A DNA stretch of 62,011 nucleotides from Candidatus Limisoma faecipullorum (GCA_017694955.1 JADIMC010000043.1:1-62011), one strand, 5' to 3'; counted from the first letter of the stretch, positions 36,501 to 45,234 are shown. The notes: generated by a model from the letters alone, not told the origin. Translations and numbers: made by a program.

Positions 36501-36730
36501 ACGTCGGGCAGGGCGCGCAGCTCGTCTTCCATAAGCATTGCCACTTCAAGCTCCACGTCGTGGGCGCTTGCTCCCGGATAAGGCACTACCACCATGGCCT
36601 GTTTCACTGCCACTGCCGGATCTTCCAGCTTGGGCATATAGAAATACGACAGCACACCGGCTACCAGTATTCCCGCTACCAATGACCAGAAAAGGGTTGG
36701 GCGGTCAACGAAAAATTTTGTCAGGCGCAT
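33578..36730 (-). CDS. RND-family efflux pump (AcrB/HAE1 type)
   Basis: A 1050-residue inner-membrane proton-driven exporter. It begins with a cytoplasmic stub and first helix (PTLFWSLVAGILVAGVLSY), has two large periplasmic loops, and pairs of membrane blocks such as VAIVILVLIFTMGLRSGVII, LGAFIVAMGMLVDNAIVIMDG (proton-relay region) and PFTFMAIIGMMGLIGMMVKNAIVLVDEIN. Length and layout are standard. ATG shares one base with the adaptor TGA (TGATG), so translation is coupled. Substrate cannot be told from sequence. Confidence 0.95.
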   Translation of the reverse strand: MRLTKFFVDRPTLFWSLVAGILVAGVLSYFYMPKLEDPAVAVKQAMVVVPYPGASAHDVELEVAMLMEDELRALPDVKKITTECRDGMAMLTVEFKMTVLLEDLEQHFDLLRRKVNDVRQRLPQGCYAPIVMDDMMDVYGIFYALTSDGYSYLEMYKYAKYIRRELLSVEGVKRVNIAGNRDEVINIVLSRDKLSRNGVVPTQVMTSLQNAGKKVNAGAFHSGDERIPVRISGAMENEEDIRNLLISTPTGKQIRLGDIAKIERGFSEPQRNGFFVDGKPALAICIAMEADAIVPDVGKAVDARLAEAMKDVPAGLETEKIFFQPDKVTEAVDSFMVNLVESVAIVILVLIFTMGLRSGVIIGFGLILTIAVSFPILLAWGTTLQRISLGAFIVAMGMLVDNAIVIMDGILIDRKRGLPQSTYLYRIGKNTAMPLLGATVIAASTFMAVYLSPDSAGEYAHDLFLVLCVSLLASWVLALTQVPVCAKAWLPKTEKEKEKKGSGEVMNSPVHRFVRRAISVLIGHKKLTITVAVCVLAVCIFGMTKVKNLFFPDFDYKQFVVECYMPAQTDPDKVRDNLLEMSALLKKNPAVERVAVSMGSAPARYCLVRPMTSGGDCYGELIVDCKDYETVVEQIPLVRKQLREAYPNAYIRTRKYNFSIATSHTVEAQFSGPDPEVLRQLSAQAEDVMRRCKYVDKYSVENNWKPKGKSFVAEYVQRDALRAGIERGDAGNALLAATDGLPVGVINDQDRMVTINLKVRNADGSRIEGIGDIPAWSMLNMHLDENDVNALLTGGMSAEEMQDKMFRSTPLSAVTSAIRPEWEEPVVWRVNGQRTIEAECDPDYEQYDATPAKVLAEIKDEIEAIPLPDGYSMRWVGEQELQGDAIGNLLKYLPITIFLILGILLLLFNNWKKVILILICFPFVFCGITPSLLAFREPFTFMAIIGMMGLIGMMVKNAIVLVDEINRLINEEGKHPYTAVIEATVSRVRPVTMASLTTIVGMIPLVGDPMYSSMAITIMGGLTMGTIITLILLPLFYTALFKIHKPEKAE

Positions 36731-37797
36731 CAGATCAACCCTCCTATGTTGGTTTTGGCAGGTTTGCCTATTATCTTTACTTTCTCTTTCTCGGCAATGG
36801 AGTTGACTCCGGCGCTTACTACATTGTCGCTTTCCTTCAGCCCGCCTTCCACTATGGCCTTGCCTCCTTCACCGATGTCTATGATTTCAACTTGCCGTGC
36901 TATGGCGGTTGAATCGCCGCCGACGGTCCACACGTACGATTTTCCGCCTTTTTCATATATGCAGTTCATCGGCAGTATGAATCCGGTGCTGTCTGAAGTC
37001 GCATTGTTGAAGCTGATGTTGACGGCGACGTTCAGCCCGGATGTGAATTCTTTCGGCATATTGCCGCTGAATGCGAGGCGCATGCGGTAAAGCTGGCTGC
37101 CGTCGGCCGATGGTACTATGCCTGCAATTTTCATCGCCGTTTGGTTGCCGCTGGAGAACGCCGACGAGCAGGTGACCGACTTTATGTCGTTGCGGCCCAT
37201 ATATACGGATGCCGGGACATCGACCTCTACTTCCATACCGCCCGAAGCGAGCAATGTGGCGACAGGCGTGCCGGCATCGACCATTTCCGATTTCTCGAAA
37301 TTCACGTGCTTGATGTAGCCGCTTGCCGGTGCGCGGAGCACGGTATAGCTCAATTTGTTCTCGTTCGATTGCAGCTGCACTTTCAGAGCTTTCAGGCCGG
37401 AGACGGCTTTGTCGTAGTCGTTGCCGGAGATGCTTTTGCTTTCATAGAGGGTCTTGAGCCTTTCCACCTCGCGCTTGGTCTGCTCGTATTGCACTTTAGC
37501 CCCTTCCACACCCAACTTGTAGTCGGAATCGTCGAGACGCGCTATGATTTGTCCGGAACGGACGTAATCTCCCTCGTCAACATATACGGCCTCGATTTGC
37601 CCGGGGGTCTTGAATCCGAGGCTGATTTCCTGAGCGTCGCGTACCACTCCGGTGAACGTGCGTTCATACACGTTACCTATGGCTACCGGGTGGGTCACTT
37701 CTACGGTGCGCTGGTAGTCTGCCGTGCTTTCCTTGCTTCCGCAGCCAGTAATGGCTGTAGCGAGCATAAGGAATGCAATTGTCTTGCTGTTTCTCAT
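36730..37797 (-). CDS. RND pump periplasmic adaptor (HlyD family), lipoprotein
   Basis: A 355-residue membrane-fusion protein linking the RND pump to the TolC-like channel. It is a lipoprotein by its LATAITGCGSKES lipobox (Cys19). The lipoyl-like half motifs are at VYVDEGDYVRSGQIIARLDDSDY and TVLRAPASGYIKHVNFEKSEMVDAGTPV, separated by a helical hairpin; the beta-barrel domain follows. First gene of the pump operon, divergent from an AraC-type regulator that is its likely controller. Confidence 0.93.
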   Translation of the reverse strand: MRNSKTIAFLMLATAITGCGSKESTADYQRTVEVTHPVAIGNVYERTFTGVVRDAQEISLGFKTPGQIEAVYVDEGDYVRSGQIIARLDDSDYKLGVEGAKVQYEQTKREVERLKTLYESKSISGNDYDKAVSGLKALKVQLQSNENKLSYTVLRAPASGYIKHVNFEKSEMVDAGTPVATLLASGGMEVEVDVPASVYMGRNDIKSVTCSSAFSSGNQTAMKIAGIVPSADGSQLYRMRLAFSGNMPKEFTSGLNVAVNISFNNATSDSTGFILPMNCIYEKGGKSYVWTVGGDSTAIARQVEIIDIGEGGKAIVEGGLKESDNVVSAGVNSIAEKEKVKIIGKPAKTNIGGLI

Positions 37798-37913
37798 ATT
37801 TTGTGCATTTTAATTTCTGATGCAAATTTCATCCTTTTTGGTTTGCCGTTGCTGCCCTATCTGGAGAGAGAAGTGTTCTAAAAGTCTGTTTAAAGGTGCA
37901 TTTGGCTCGCTTG

Positions 37914-37946
37914 TTGTGGATTTAAATGGCTTTTATGGTATATTTG
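37914..37946 (+). promoter_or_regulatory. Promoter of the AraC-type regulator
   Basis: TTG (37914-37916), 22 bases, TATATTTG (37939-37946), 17 bases before ATG 37964. On the minus strand, for the pump operon, only a degenerate GAAATTTG (37823-37830) is seen. Confidence 0.6.
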
Positions 37947-37963
37947 TGGCAAAAAGTAACACT

Positions 37964-38869
37964 ATGCAGCAAAAACAGCTATTAAATACTTTCAATTTCC
38001 GGATGTTGCCGGTGGAAGACAATGCCATTGTCTATGACGGCGGATTGTTTTTGGCCGATACGTTTTCCGTGCCGGTTGGTAACGCGTTCGATTATTTGCA
38101 GTTCAAGTATCCGTTCAAGATAGATTTCGCGATAACCATATTTTGTGAGAGCGGGACTATGAAAGTGCGGATGAACCTTGCGGAGTACGAAGTGGGCGCG
38201 AACAGTTGTCTCATCTCTGCGCCCGGCTCAATCTGTGAATTCTTGGATGTTAGCGCAGACTGCCGTATGTTCATCATCGCTATGGCCGATTCGTTTTTTC
38301 CAGCCGACCGCATCACGGAGCACACCTCCTATTTGCTGAAGGTGATAAATGATCATCCGTTGCTTTCCGTCGGAGATGAAGTGTTCAAGGAGCTGAAGGA
38401 ACTGTATTTTGCCTTGTACGGAAAAATATCCGATTCCGACTTCCTTCTTAAAAAGGAGATAGCCGGCGACTACATAAGCATTATGTTCTGCATAGTCTAT
38501 CAGGAGATGCAAAATGCTTTGCCGGAATCGCTGTCGGTGGCCGACAAGAGGCAGTCGCAGGTTTTTGAGCGGTTTATCAGTCTTGTGCAGGAGAATTGCA
38601 CCGCGCAGCGCGAGATTTCGTTCTATGCCGACCGCCTTTGCCTTACTCCTAAATATATGTCGCAACTTGTGCTGAAGACGAGCGGGCGTTACGCAAGCCA
38701 TTGGATACGCGATTTTGTGATTCTTGAGGCAAAGGCTCTGCTGAAGTCGGGTAAATATACGGTGCAGCAGGTTGCCGACAAATTGAATTTCTCGAACGCT
38801 TCGTTTTTCGGCAAGTATTTCAAGGCCGCTACCGGTATGACTCCGCGCAAGTATCAATACGGCAAATAG
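37964..38869 (+). CDS. AraC-family transcriptional regulator
   Basis: A 301-residue regulator. The first 190 residues contain a cupin-like sensing domain (FKIDFAITIFCESGTMKVRMNLAEYEVGANSCL). The last 100 form two helix-turn-helix units, with EISFYADRLCLTPKYMSQLVLKTSG and YTVQQVADKLNFSNASFFGKYFKAATGMTPRKYQ. ATG 37964 is chosen since the promoter lies across the upstream in-frame codons. It is divergent from the RND operon and may activate it in response to a drug or bile-like ligand (inference). Confidence 0.9.
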   Translation: MQQKQLLNTFNFRMLPVEDNAIVYDGGLFLADTFSVPVGNAFDYLQFKYPFKIDFAITIFCESGTMKVRMNLAEYEVGANSCLISAPGSICEFLDVSADCRMFIIAMADSFFPADRITEHTSYLLKVINDHPLLSVGDEVFKELKELYFALYGKISDSDFLLKKEIAGDYISIMFCIVYQEMQNALPESLSVADKRQSQVFERFISLVQENCTAQREISFYADRLCLTPKYMSQLVLKTSGRYASHWIRDFVILEAKALLKSGKYTVQQVADKLNFSNASFFGKYFKAATGMTPRKYQYGK

Positions 38870-38944
38870 GAAAAACTTTTTTGCGCAATGGTGCGGTTTA
38901 GTGTAAATTGTGTTTTTTTTACAATATTTCTAATTTGAGTTGGC

Positions 38945-38952
38945 TAATTTTG
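38945..38952 (+). promoter_or_regulatory. -7 box before the 38994 secreted protein gene
   Basis: TAATTTTG, 41 bases before ATG 38994. A T-rich tract replaces a clear -33 element. An upstream stem TGTAAA/TTTACA (38902-38922 area) may serve as end of the regulator transcript. Confidence 0.5.
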
Positions 38953-38993
38953 AAGAAATAAATTTTTACAAAACCTAATTAAAAACCGACTCT

Positions 38994-39917
38994 ATGAAAA
39001 AAAGTTTACTCATCGCCTTTTCGCTATGTCTGGCGGGAGGTGTTGCGTTCGCCCAGCCGAAAGGTGCCGGCGAGCCGCAGTTGCTAATCAAGTCGAATGT
39101 AGGGCTGATGGCTCCTGTATGGTCGCCCGATGGTAGAAAGATTGCCGTCACAACCGACAATTATGCCGGGATTCTTGTTGCCAATGCCGACGGAACGGCA
39201 TTGAAAAGTGTGACCGACGAAGCCGGGGCAGGCTATAAAATGTCTTGGAGCGACGACAGCAAATCGATTCTTGGCAGAACGAATGTCGTGGAGAATCGTC
39301 GTGTGCTGCACGAATTGAAAGTGTGGAATGCAGAGGATGGCAGTAGCCGAGTGGTTGTAGCCAAGACACGTGGAATGAAAGGCACCCCGACTTGGAATGA
39401 TGCCTTGCGTGTCAATTTCGCCGACAGGGACGGATTCAAGGCTGCTAATGTAAAGACTTCAGCAAAGACATCGGTTACACCGGATGTTTATTCTCTTATG
39501 ATGAACGACCCGGATGGCGCAGCGAAGCAGATTGCATCGTTGAGGCCGTATGCTGCAAAGATGGTTCTTAATCCGGCATTGTCGCCCGATGGCAAGAAAG
39601 TTGCGTTTCAATTGCCAGGAAAAGGGGTGTTTACTTGTAATGCCGACGGCTCTGACGTGAAAAGTCTTTGCGATGGCTCGCACCCGGCATGGCTTCCAGA
39701 CAACCGTACTGTGGTGGTGTCGCGTGTCAGTGACGATGGCAACCGTTTTACGGCTTCCGACCTATACGCAATCGACATTGAAAACGGTGATGAAGTTCTT
39801 CTTACCGGCAATACCGATTGCATACCATTGACTCCGGCGGTTTCGCCCGACGGTAAGAGAGTGGCGTTCGAGAATGCGCAGGATGCGTCAATTTATGTTA
39901 TGGATCTCAAATACTGA
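38994..39917 (+). CDS. Secreted TolB-like/PD40 beta-propeller protein
   Basis: A 307-residue exported protein. A signal peptide (cleavage likely after VAFA-Q21) is followed by repeated WD40-like PD40 units: APVWSPDGRKIAVTTD, MSWSDDSKSILG, NPALSPDGKKVAFQL, HPAWLPDNRTVVVSR and TPAVSPDGKRVAFEN. These units form a beta-propeller like that of TolB. There is no lipobox or sorting domain. Only eight bases separate it from the amidase gene, so the two are one transcript; a role with cell-wall-directed export or binding is inferred from that. Confidence 0.85.
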   Translation: MKKSLLIAFSLCLAGGVAFAQPKGAGEPQLLIKSNVGLMAPVWSPDGRKIAVTTDNYAGILVANADGTALKSVTDEAGAGYKMSWSDDSKSILGRTNVVENRRVLHELKVWNAEDGSSRVVVAKTRGMKGTPTWNDALRVNFADRDGFKAANVKTSAKTSVTPDVYSLMMNDPDGAAKQIASLRPYAAKMVLNPALSPDGKKVAFQLPGKGVFTCNADGSDVKSLCDGSHPAWLPDNRTVVVSRVSDDGNRFTASDLYAIDIENGDEVLLTGNTDCIPLTPAVSPDGKRVAFENAQDASIYVMDLKY

Positions 39918-39925
39918 TTACGATT

Positions 39926-42493
39926 ATGAAATTATATAATTTACTAAGCAAAGGATTTATAGCCGCTGCCTTATGCGCTATGTCGCTGCCCTGCACGCCG
40001 GTCAATGCCGCTGAAATTGAAGGTTGGGGCGATTTTAAACTTTTCCTTGATCCCGGTCATTCCGCGCGTGAGAATCAGGGATTATGGGGATATTCCGAAG
40101 CTGAGAAGACTGTACGTGTGGCTCTGGCTATTAAGGAATACCTCACCACTTATACCGATATGCCGGCTGAATGCATAATGCTTTGCCGCGAGGATGACAA
40201 TACTGTTGTTGATCTTGAGGAGCGCAGCGATATGGCTAATGCATGGGGTGCTGACTTCTTTTATTCAATCCATTCCGACGCTGCCGCTGATGTGAATACT
40301 ACGTTGACAATGTACGGCGGATGGAAGAAAGATGGTGAAATCATAGAAAAGACTCCTAACGGTGGAAAAGCGTATGGAGAGATTCTGAATCCGAATCTTA
40401 CGGGAGTGATGCGTATCACGACACGCGGCAATTATGCAGACCGTTGTTATTACGACCCGAGTCCGGCCACTCACGCCAACCAGTATCCATATCTTTCGGT
40501 CAACCGCCGCTCGAATATGGCGTCGTTATTGAGCGAAGGCGGATACCATACCATCGCTTCTCAGCAGCAGCTCAACATCAATGACGACTATAAGCGTCTT
40601 GAGGGATTTGCAGCTTTCCGCTCGATATTGGAGTACCATGGGCTTGAATGCCCGGTGCAGACTTTCCTTGCCGGTATAATCACGAATTCGGAGAACAACG
40701 TGCCAATCAACGGTGTCACGGTAACTGCCGACGGGAAGACTTATACCACCGACACTTGGGAATCTGTGTTCAACAAATACACCAATAATCCTGACCTCAT
40801 TCATAATGGTTTCTATCTTTTTGAGGGGATAGAAGCCAATAAGGAAGTGGAAGTGACATTTGCGGCAGAAGGATACGACCCTGTTACGAAAACTGTGACT
40901 ATCAAATCCGATCCTGACGGTTTGGCTAACGATAATGTAACCTGGCTCGATGTGGAAATGACTTCGAATGCTCCGGCAAAAGTGGAAAGCATTTCAATCG
41001 ATGATTTGACGTCTGTAAGTCCGGTATATCCTATAGTGCTTACTTTCTCTCGCAATATGGACCGTGCTTCTGTTGAAGAGGGATTCTCTATCGACAATGA
41101 TGGAAAGGTGGAATTGTCGTGGGATAATGACTATACTTTGAATCTCGACATCTCAGAACTTGTTCCTAATACTAAATATACTATCCGTATCGACGGCTCG
41201 GTGGCTAAGAACTCGCAAACAGGGCAATTGCTCGATGGCAACGGTGACGGGACAGCAGGCGACGATTACGTGCTGGAGATAACAATGGCAGAGCCTGATT
41301 TGACTCCGGCATCTGTGGTATCTACCGATCCGGCATCAGATGGTGAGGTGGTTTACAATCTCCGTCCGGTTATCCGTATTGAATATAATGAGCCTTTGAA
41401 CTGGAACGAGGATACTTATGCTGATTTCGTTACGGTGAAAGACAAGGAAGGCAATACTTACTCAGGCTCGCTGACTCACGCTGTGGTAGGGGAGAGATCT
41501 GTGCTCCATTATTATTTCGATGAGGATCTTCCGTTGGATAAATGCTTCTTGGTGACAGTGAAGGAGGGACTGGCCGACCTGTCGGGTAACCTTTCTGACG
41601 AGTACAATTTCCGGTTCCTTTCGGAGTATCGTGATATCACTTCGCAGGAGACAGTGCTTGCACTTGACGATGTGTCGGGATTCTGGGCTCCTGACGGCTC
41701 CGGCTCGAGCGCGGGTCTTACACAGGATGCAAATTCTATTGAGACAAGCAGCATTACCGCAAGTAAGGACAGCAGCGGAAGCTTGCAGCTTAACTATTCG
41801 TTCGACCCGATGGATACAGGTGGAGCTTGGATGATTCGTGAATATTACAATGCAGGAGCTTCCACAGTCCATGAGACGGTTGACGGAATTCTTTCATTCT
41901 GGGTATATGGCGACGGCTCTAACAATAAGGTTTCAGTACGTGTGCGTGCCAACAGCTCGACTGGTGGTATCAAATACCGTGACCCTGAGACTGTGCTCGA
42001 TTTCCGCGGATGGAAACACGTGGTTTGGGACATGGCGAATGACCCGTATTCAGCATTTACCGGTGAGGACGAGTTGAATGGCATCTGGCGTATAGACAGC
42101 TTCTTCCTTACTCACTTGAATACTGACAATACTCCTGACGTGCCTCAGCAGGCTTGGGAAGGCGTTTTGCTGTTCGACAATCTTGAGTTTAACAGGTTCG
42201 ACGAGTCGGCTGTGCGCACTGCTTCCATCAACGACATCGAATTGCCGCAGGGTGGCGTAGGGCAGCTTGGTGCTGATGCTATAACGGTGATTCGTTCTGG
42301 CTCTGTATTGAAGGTTGCAGCAGGAGAGAACATCGTGGCTGTAGATGTTTACAGCATATCCGGTGTGAATGTGATTTCGGTAGCTCCGCAATCGACTGAT
42401 GCCGAGATTTCGATTGACGCTCTTGTTGGCGGCGTTTATGTTGCCAAGATTGCGACTGGCAATGCTGTAAAGACATTGAAGTTCGTCAAATAA
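39926..42493 (+). CDS. Secreted N-acetylmuramoyl-L-alanine amidase with Ig-like and C-terminal sorting domains
   Basis: An 855-residue exported protein. A signal peptide (about 1-29, ending VNAAE) is followed by an Amidase_3-type domain (33-230) with zinc ligands His45 (DPGHS), Glu60 and His116 (SIHSDA), and catalytic Glu204 (SEGGYHT). It would cut the amide between muramic acid and the peptide. Then come a carboxypeptidase-regulatory-like unit (NNVPINGVTVTADGKTY), Big_5-like Ig units (VYPIVLTFSRNMDRA), a beta-sandwich (FDPMDTGGAWMIREYY), and a C-terminal segment ending VYVAKIATGNAVKTLKFVK, resembling type A type IX secretion signals. It differs from housekeeping amidases in its long surface-type tail. 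Confidence 0.82.
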   Translation: MKLYNLLSKGFIAAALCAMSLPCTPVNAAEIEGWGDFKLFLDPGHSARENQGLWGYSEAEKTVRVALAIKEYLTTYTDMPAECIMLCREDDNTVVDLEERSDMANAWGADFFYSIHSDAAADVNTTLTMYGGWKKDGEIIEKTPNGGKAYGEILNPNLTGVMRITTRGNYADRCYYDPSPATHANQYPYLSVNRRSNMASLLSEGGYHTIASQQQLNINDDYKRLEGFAAFRSILEYHGLECPVQTFLAGIITNSENNVPINGVTVTADGKTYTTDTWESVFNKYTNNPDLIHNGFYLFEGIEANKEVEVTFAAEGYDPVTKTVTIKSDPDGLANDNVTWLDVEMTSNAPAKVESISIDDLTSVSPVYPIVLTFSRNMDRASVEEGFSIDNDGKVELSWDNDYTLNLDISELVPNTKYTIRIDGSVAKNSQTGQLLDGNGDGTAGDDYVLEITMAEPDLTPASVVSTDPASDGEVVYNLRPVIRIEYNEPLNWNEDTYADFVTVKDKEGNTYSGSLTHAVVGERSVLHYYFDEDLPLDKCFLVTVKEGLADLSGNLSDEYNFRFLSEYRDITSQETVLALDDVSGFWAPDGSGSSAGLTQDANSIETSSITASKDSSGSLQLNYSFDPMDTGGAWMIREYYNAGASTVHETVDGILSFWVYGDGSNNKVSVRVRANSSTGGIKYRDPETVLDFRGWKHVVWDMANDPYSAFTGEDELNGIWRIDSFFLTHLNTDNTPDVPQQAWEGVLLFDNLEFNRFDESAVRTASINDIELPQGGVGQLGADAITVIRSGSVLKVAAGENIVAVDVYSISGVNVISVAPQSTDAEISIDALVGGVYVAKIATGNAVKTLKFVK

Positions 42494-42513
42494 TATTTGA
42501 TGTTGTATGTTAT

Positions 42514-42557
42514 AGCCGGGATGTGCCATATTGTGGCGCATCCCGGCTTTTGTTTTT
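42514..42557 (+). terminator. Terminator after the amidase gene
   Basis: A 15-base arm (42514-42528, AGCCGGGATGTGCCA) pairs with TGGCGCATCCCGGCT (one G-T pair) and is followed by TTTGTTTTT. Confidence 0.88.
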
Positions 42558-42608
42558 ATCATTTGAGAATCACCATACGTGAGTTTTGTAGAATAAATTC
42601 AATTTTTA

Positions 42609-42641
42609 TTTGCATAATCGGAATATTTATGCTTATATTTG
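42609..42641 (+). promoter_or_regulatory. Promoter of the TrpB-like gene
   Basis: TTTG (42609-42612), 21 bases, TATATTTG (42634-42641). It lies across the most upstream in-frame start, so a downstream ATG is used. Confidence 0.7.
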
Positions 42642-42671
42642 CGATGTGTATTTATATTTATGCATTTTATT

Positions 42672-43997
42672 ATGAAAACTGATGCCAAAAAATTCTTGTT
42701 GCAAGAAAAGGAAATACCGGAAGCGTGGTATAATATTTTGCCCGATATGCCGGTGAAGCCGCAGCCATTGCTTGATCCGGCGACAAAGCGTGAATTGAAG
42801 GCGGATGATTTATATCCGCTGTTTGCGGAAGAGCTCGCAAAGCAGGAGGTGAACACTGTCGATCGTTGGATAGAGATTCCGGAAGAGGTGCGAGATATGT
42901 ACAAGATATGGCGCCCTACGCCGCTTGTGCGTGCCACGGGGCTTGAAAAAGCGCTCGACACACCGGCGCATATATATTTCAAGAACGAGAGTGTCAGTCC
43001 GGTAGGCTCGCATAAGCTTAACTCTGCAATTCCTCAGGCATATTATTGCAAGAAACAAGGTGTAACCAATATCACTACGGAGACAGGTGCCGGTCAATGG
43101 GGGGCTGCCTTGTCGCTCGCGGCGAGGCATTTCGGGCTGGAGCTGGCTGTGTATATGGTGAAAGTGTCATATAATCAGAAGCCTTATCGCCGGTCGATTA
43201 TGCAGACTTACGGTGCGGAGGTGATAGCGTCACCGAGTATGTCAACCAAAGCCGGGCGTAAGATAATAACCGACAATCCTAATTGCCAGGGGTCGCTTGG
43301 AACGGCTATTTCCGAAGCAGTGGAGCTGGCGATGTCAACGCCCAATTGCAAATACACGCTCGGCTCTGTGCTCAATCACGTGGCGTTGCATCAGACCGTG
43401 ATAGGGCTTGAGGCTGAAAAACAGATGGAAATGGCGGGCGAATATCCCGATGTAGTGATTGGTTGTTTCGGTGGAGGCAGTAATTTTTCTGGCATCTCGT
43501 TCCCGTTCTTGCGTCATAATTTGTCGGGCGGGCGCAGCACCCGTTTTGTGGCGGCAGAGCCTGAATCATGTCCTAAATTGACAAAGGGAGAATTCCGATA
43601 TGATTTCGGCGACGAGGCCGGATATACGCCGCTGATACCGATGCTTACACTTGGACACGACTTTATGCCTGCCAATATCCATGCCGGAGGATTGCGCTAT
43701 CATGGGGCAGGCTCTATCGTCAGTCGCTTGAAGAAAGACGGATTCATAGACGCGGTGGATATACCACAGCTTGAAACGTTTGCGGCTGCCACGCTGTTTG
43801 CCCGCACGGAAGGTATAATCCCGGCACCGGAATCGTCGCACGCCATAGCTGCTGCAATCAGGGAAGCCAACAGCGCCAAGGAGGCAGGAAAGCATACAGT
43901 GATACTTTTCAACCTGTCAGGTCACGGACTGATAGATATGGCTTCTTATGACCGTTATTTCGCAGGAGACCTGATTGATTGTAAATATAATCCATAA
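42672..43997 (+). CDS. TrpB2-type PLP-dependent enzyme (tryptophan synthase beta-like)
   Basis: A 441-residue PLP enzyme of the TrpB2 branch. The Schiff-base lysine is Lys115 in VGSHKLNSAIPQAYY; ETGAGQWGAALSLAA, GCFGGGSNFSG (phosphate loop) and NLSGHGLIDM match. TrpB2 enzymes join indole and serine, or act in serine/threonine chemistry; without trpA nearby the natural role here is unclear. ATG 42672 (MKTDAKKFLLQEK) is chosen; ATG 42660 is possible. It is a lone gene with its own promoter and a shared convergent terminator. Confidence 0.88.
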   Translation: MKTDAKKFLLQEKEIPEAWYNILPDMPVKPQPLLDPATKRELKADDLYPLFAEELAKQEVNTVDRWIEIPEEVRDMYKIWRPTPLVRATGLEKALDTPAHIYFKNESVSPVGSHKLNSAIPQAYYCKKQGVTNITTETGAGQWGAALSLAARHFGLELAVYMVKVSYNQKPYRRSIMQTYGAEVIASPSMSTKAGRKIITDNPNCQGSLGTAISEAVELAMSTPNCKYTLGSVLNHVALHQTVIGLEAEKQMEMAGEYPDVVIGCFGGGSNFSGISFPFLRHNLSGGRSTRFVAAEPESCPKLTKGEFRYDFGDEAGYTPLIPMLTLGHDFMPANIHAGGLRYHGAGSIVSRLKKDGFIDAVDIPQLETFAAATLFARTEGIIPAPESSHAIAAAIREANSAKEAGKHTVILFNLSGHGLIDMASYDRYFAGDLIDCKYNP

Positions 43998-44024
43998 ATT
44001 AATTTGTATGTGTTGTGTCGGATA

Positions 44025-44067
44025 AAGAAAGCCCTTCTTTCAGTATTAATGAAAGGAGGGCTTTCTT
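44025..44067. terminator. Bidirectional terminator between TrpB2-like gene and tdh
   Basis: An 18-base arm (44025-44042) pairs with 44050-44067 with one G-T pair. A-rich and T-rich flanks allow use on both strands. Confidence 0.8.
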
Positions 44068-44090
44068 ATATGCTTGTTGATATGAAGTAC

Positions 44091-45044
44091 TTATGGCAGA
44101 CGCTCGCGGAGCCGTGCAATCATGTCGCGCGTCATTGCGTCGAGGTCGTATTCCGGTTTCCATCCCCATTCTTCGCGGGCACAGGTGTCGTCTAAAGAAT
44201 TAGGCCATGATTCTGCGATTTTCTGGCGGAGCGAGTCCACTTTGTATATCATTTTGAAATCCGGGATGTATTTGCGTATTGCAGCATAGATTATTTCAGG
44301 GTCAAAACTCATCGACGCAATGTTGAACGAATTGCGGTGTTTGAATTTGGCGGGGTCAGCTTCCATTATCTCGATTGCCGCACGCAAAGCGTCGGGCATA
44401 TACATCATGTCCATGAATGTGCCGGCGGCTATAGGGCACTCGAATGTCTCGCCGCGTACGGCAGAATAGTAGATGTCAACAGCGTAGTCTGTAGTACCGC
44501 CACCAGGAAGCGTGACGTATGATATAAGCCCCGGGAAGCGCACCGAGCGTGTGTCAACGCCGAACCGGTAGAAATAGTAGTCGCTAAGCAACTCTCCTGA
44601 GACTTTTGTGACTCCGTACATTGTGTGCGGATTGCGGAATGTGTCTTGCGGAGTTTTGTCCTTTGGGCTGTCGTCGCCGAATGAGCCGATGGAGCTTGGC
44701 GTGAATACGGCACATCCACATTCGCGTGCCACTTCAAGAACGTTGAATAGTCCGCCTATACCGATTTTCCATGCAAGTTGCGGTTTTGCCTCTGCCACAG
44801 CAGAGAGAAGTGCTGCAAGATTGTAGATGGTGTCGATTTTATATTTTTTCACGGCATCTGCAATTTGCCCGGCATCTGTGACATCCACCATTGCCGATGG
44901 TCCTGACTCGAGCAATTCGCCTTTCGGCTCAGCACCTTTTATGTATCCGGCAACGATGCCGTCACCTCCGTAGATTCCTCTCAGTTTCATGGTCAGCTCC
45001 GAACCTATCTGTCCGGTGGAACCGATTATAAGCACATTCTTCAT
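44091..45044 (-). CDS. L-threonine 3-dehydrogenase, short-chain (epimerase-like) type
   Basis: A 317-residue NAD enzyme oxidising threonine to 2-amino-3-ketobutyrate. The N-terminal Rossmann motif is LIIGSTGQIGSEL, and the catalytic pair is Tyr143 and Lys147 in MYGVTKVSGE, with the Ser of FTPSSIGSFG. It belongs to the extended SDR family, not the zinc-dependent Tdh of E. coli; the SDR type is known in Flavobacteria and other bacteria. Divergent from kbl, whose product splits its product to glycine and acetyl-CoA; the pairing supports the assignment. Confidence 0.9.
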   Translation of the reverse strand: MKNVLIIGSTGQIGSELTMKLRGIYGGDGIVAGYIKGAEPKGELLESGPSAMVDVTDAGQIADAVKKYKIDTIYNLAALLSAVAEAKPQLAWKIGIGGLFNVLEVARECGCAVFTPSSIGSFGDDSPKDKTPQDTFRNPHTMYGVTKVSGELLSDYYFYRFGVDTRSVRFPGLISYVTLPGGGTTDYAVDIYYSAVRGETFECPIAAGTFMDMMYMPDALRAAIEIMEADPAKFKHRNSFNIASMSFDPEIIYAAIRKYIPDFKMIYKVDSLRQKIAESWPNSLDDTCAREEWGWKPEYDLDAMTRDMIARLRERLP

Positions 45045-45106
45045 CGTTATAGCATTTCGTTTTCTTGTTAGTAGGAAAAGCCGGGATACAATCCCCCTTC
45101 AATAGG

Positions 45107-45114
45107 CAAAGGTA
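45107..45114 (-). promoter_or_regulatory. -7 box of tdh
   Basis: TACCTTTG on the minus strand, 62 bases before the tdh ATG. It is separated from the opposed kbl box by 65 bases; a common regulator could act from this space. Confidence 0.55.
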
Positions 45115-45179
45115 GCAAAGAAAAATTCAACTCAGGTGATATTTTCCCTGAAAAATTCCGTTGGCAGATAAAAAATCAC

Positions 45180-45187
45180 TAACTTTG
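45180..45187 (+). promoter_or_regulatory. -7 box of kbl
   Basis: TAACTTTG, 47 bases before ATG 45235. The nearest TTG (45161-45163) is only 16 bases away, short of the usual spacer. Confidence 0.55.
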
Positions 45188-45234
45188 GGATACCTATTTA
45201 TAAATTTTACGGCAAATCTAAAAAACCATATCTT

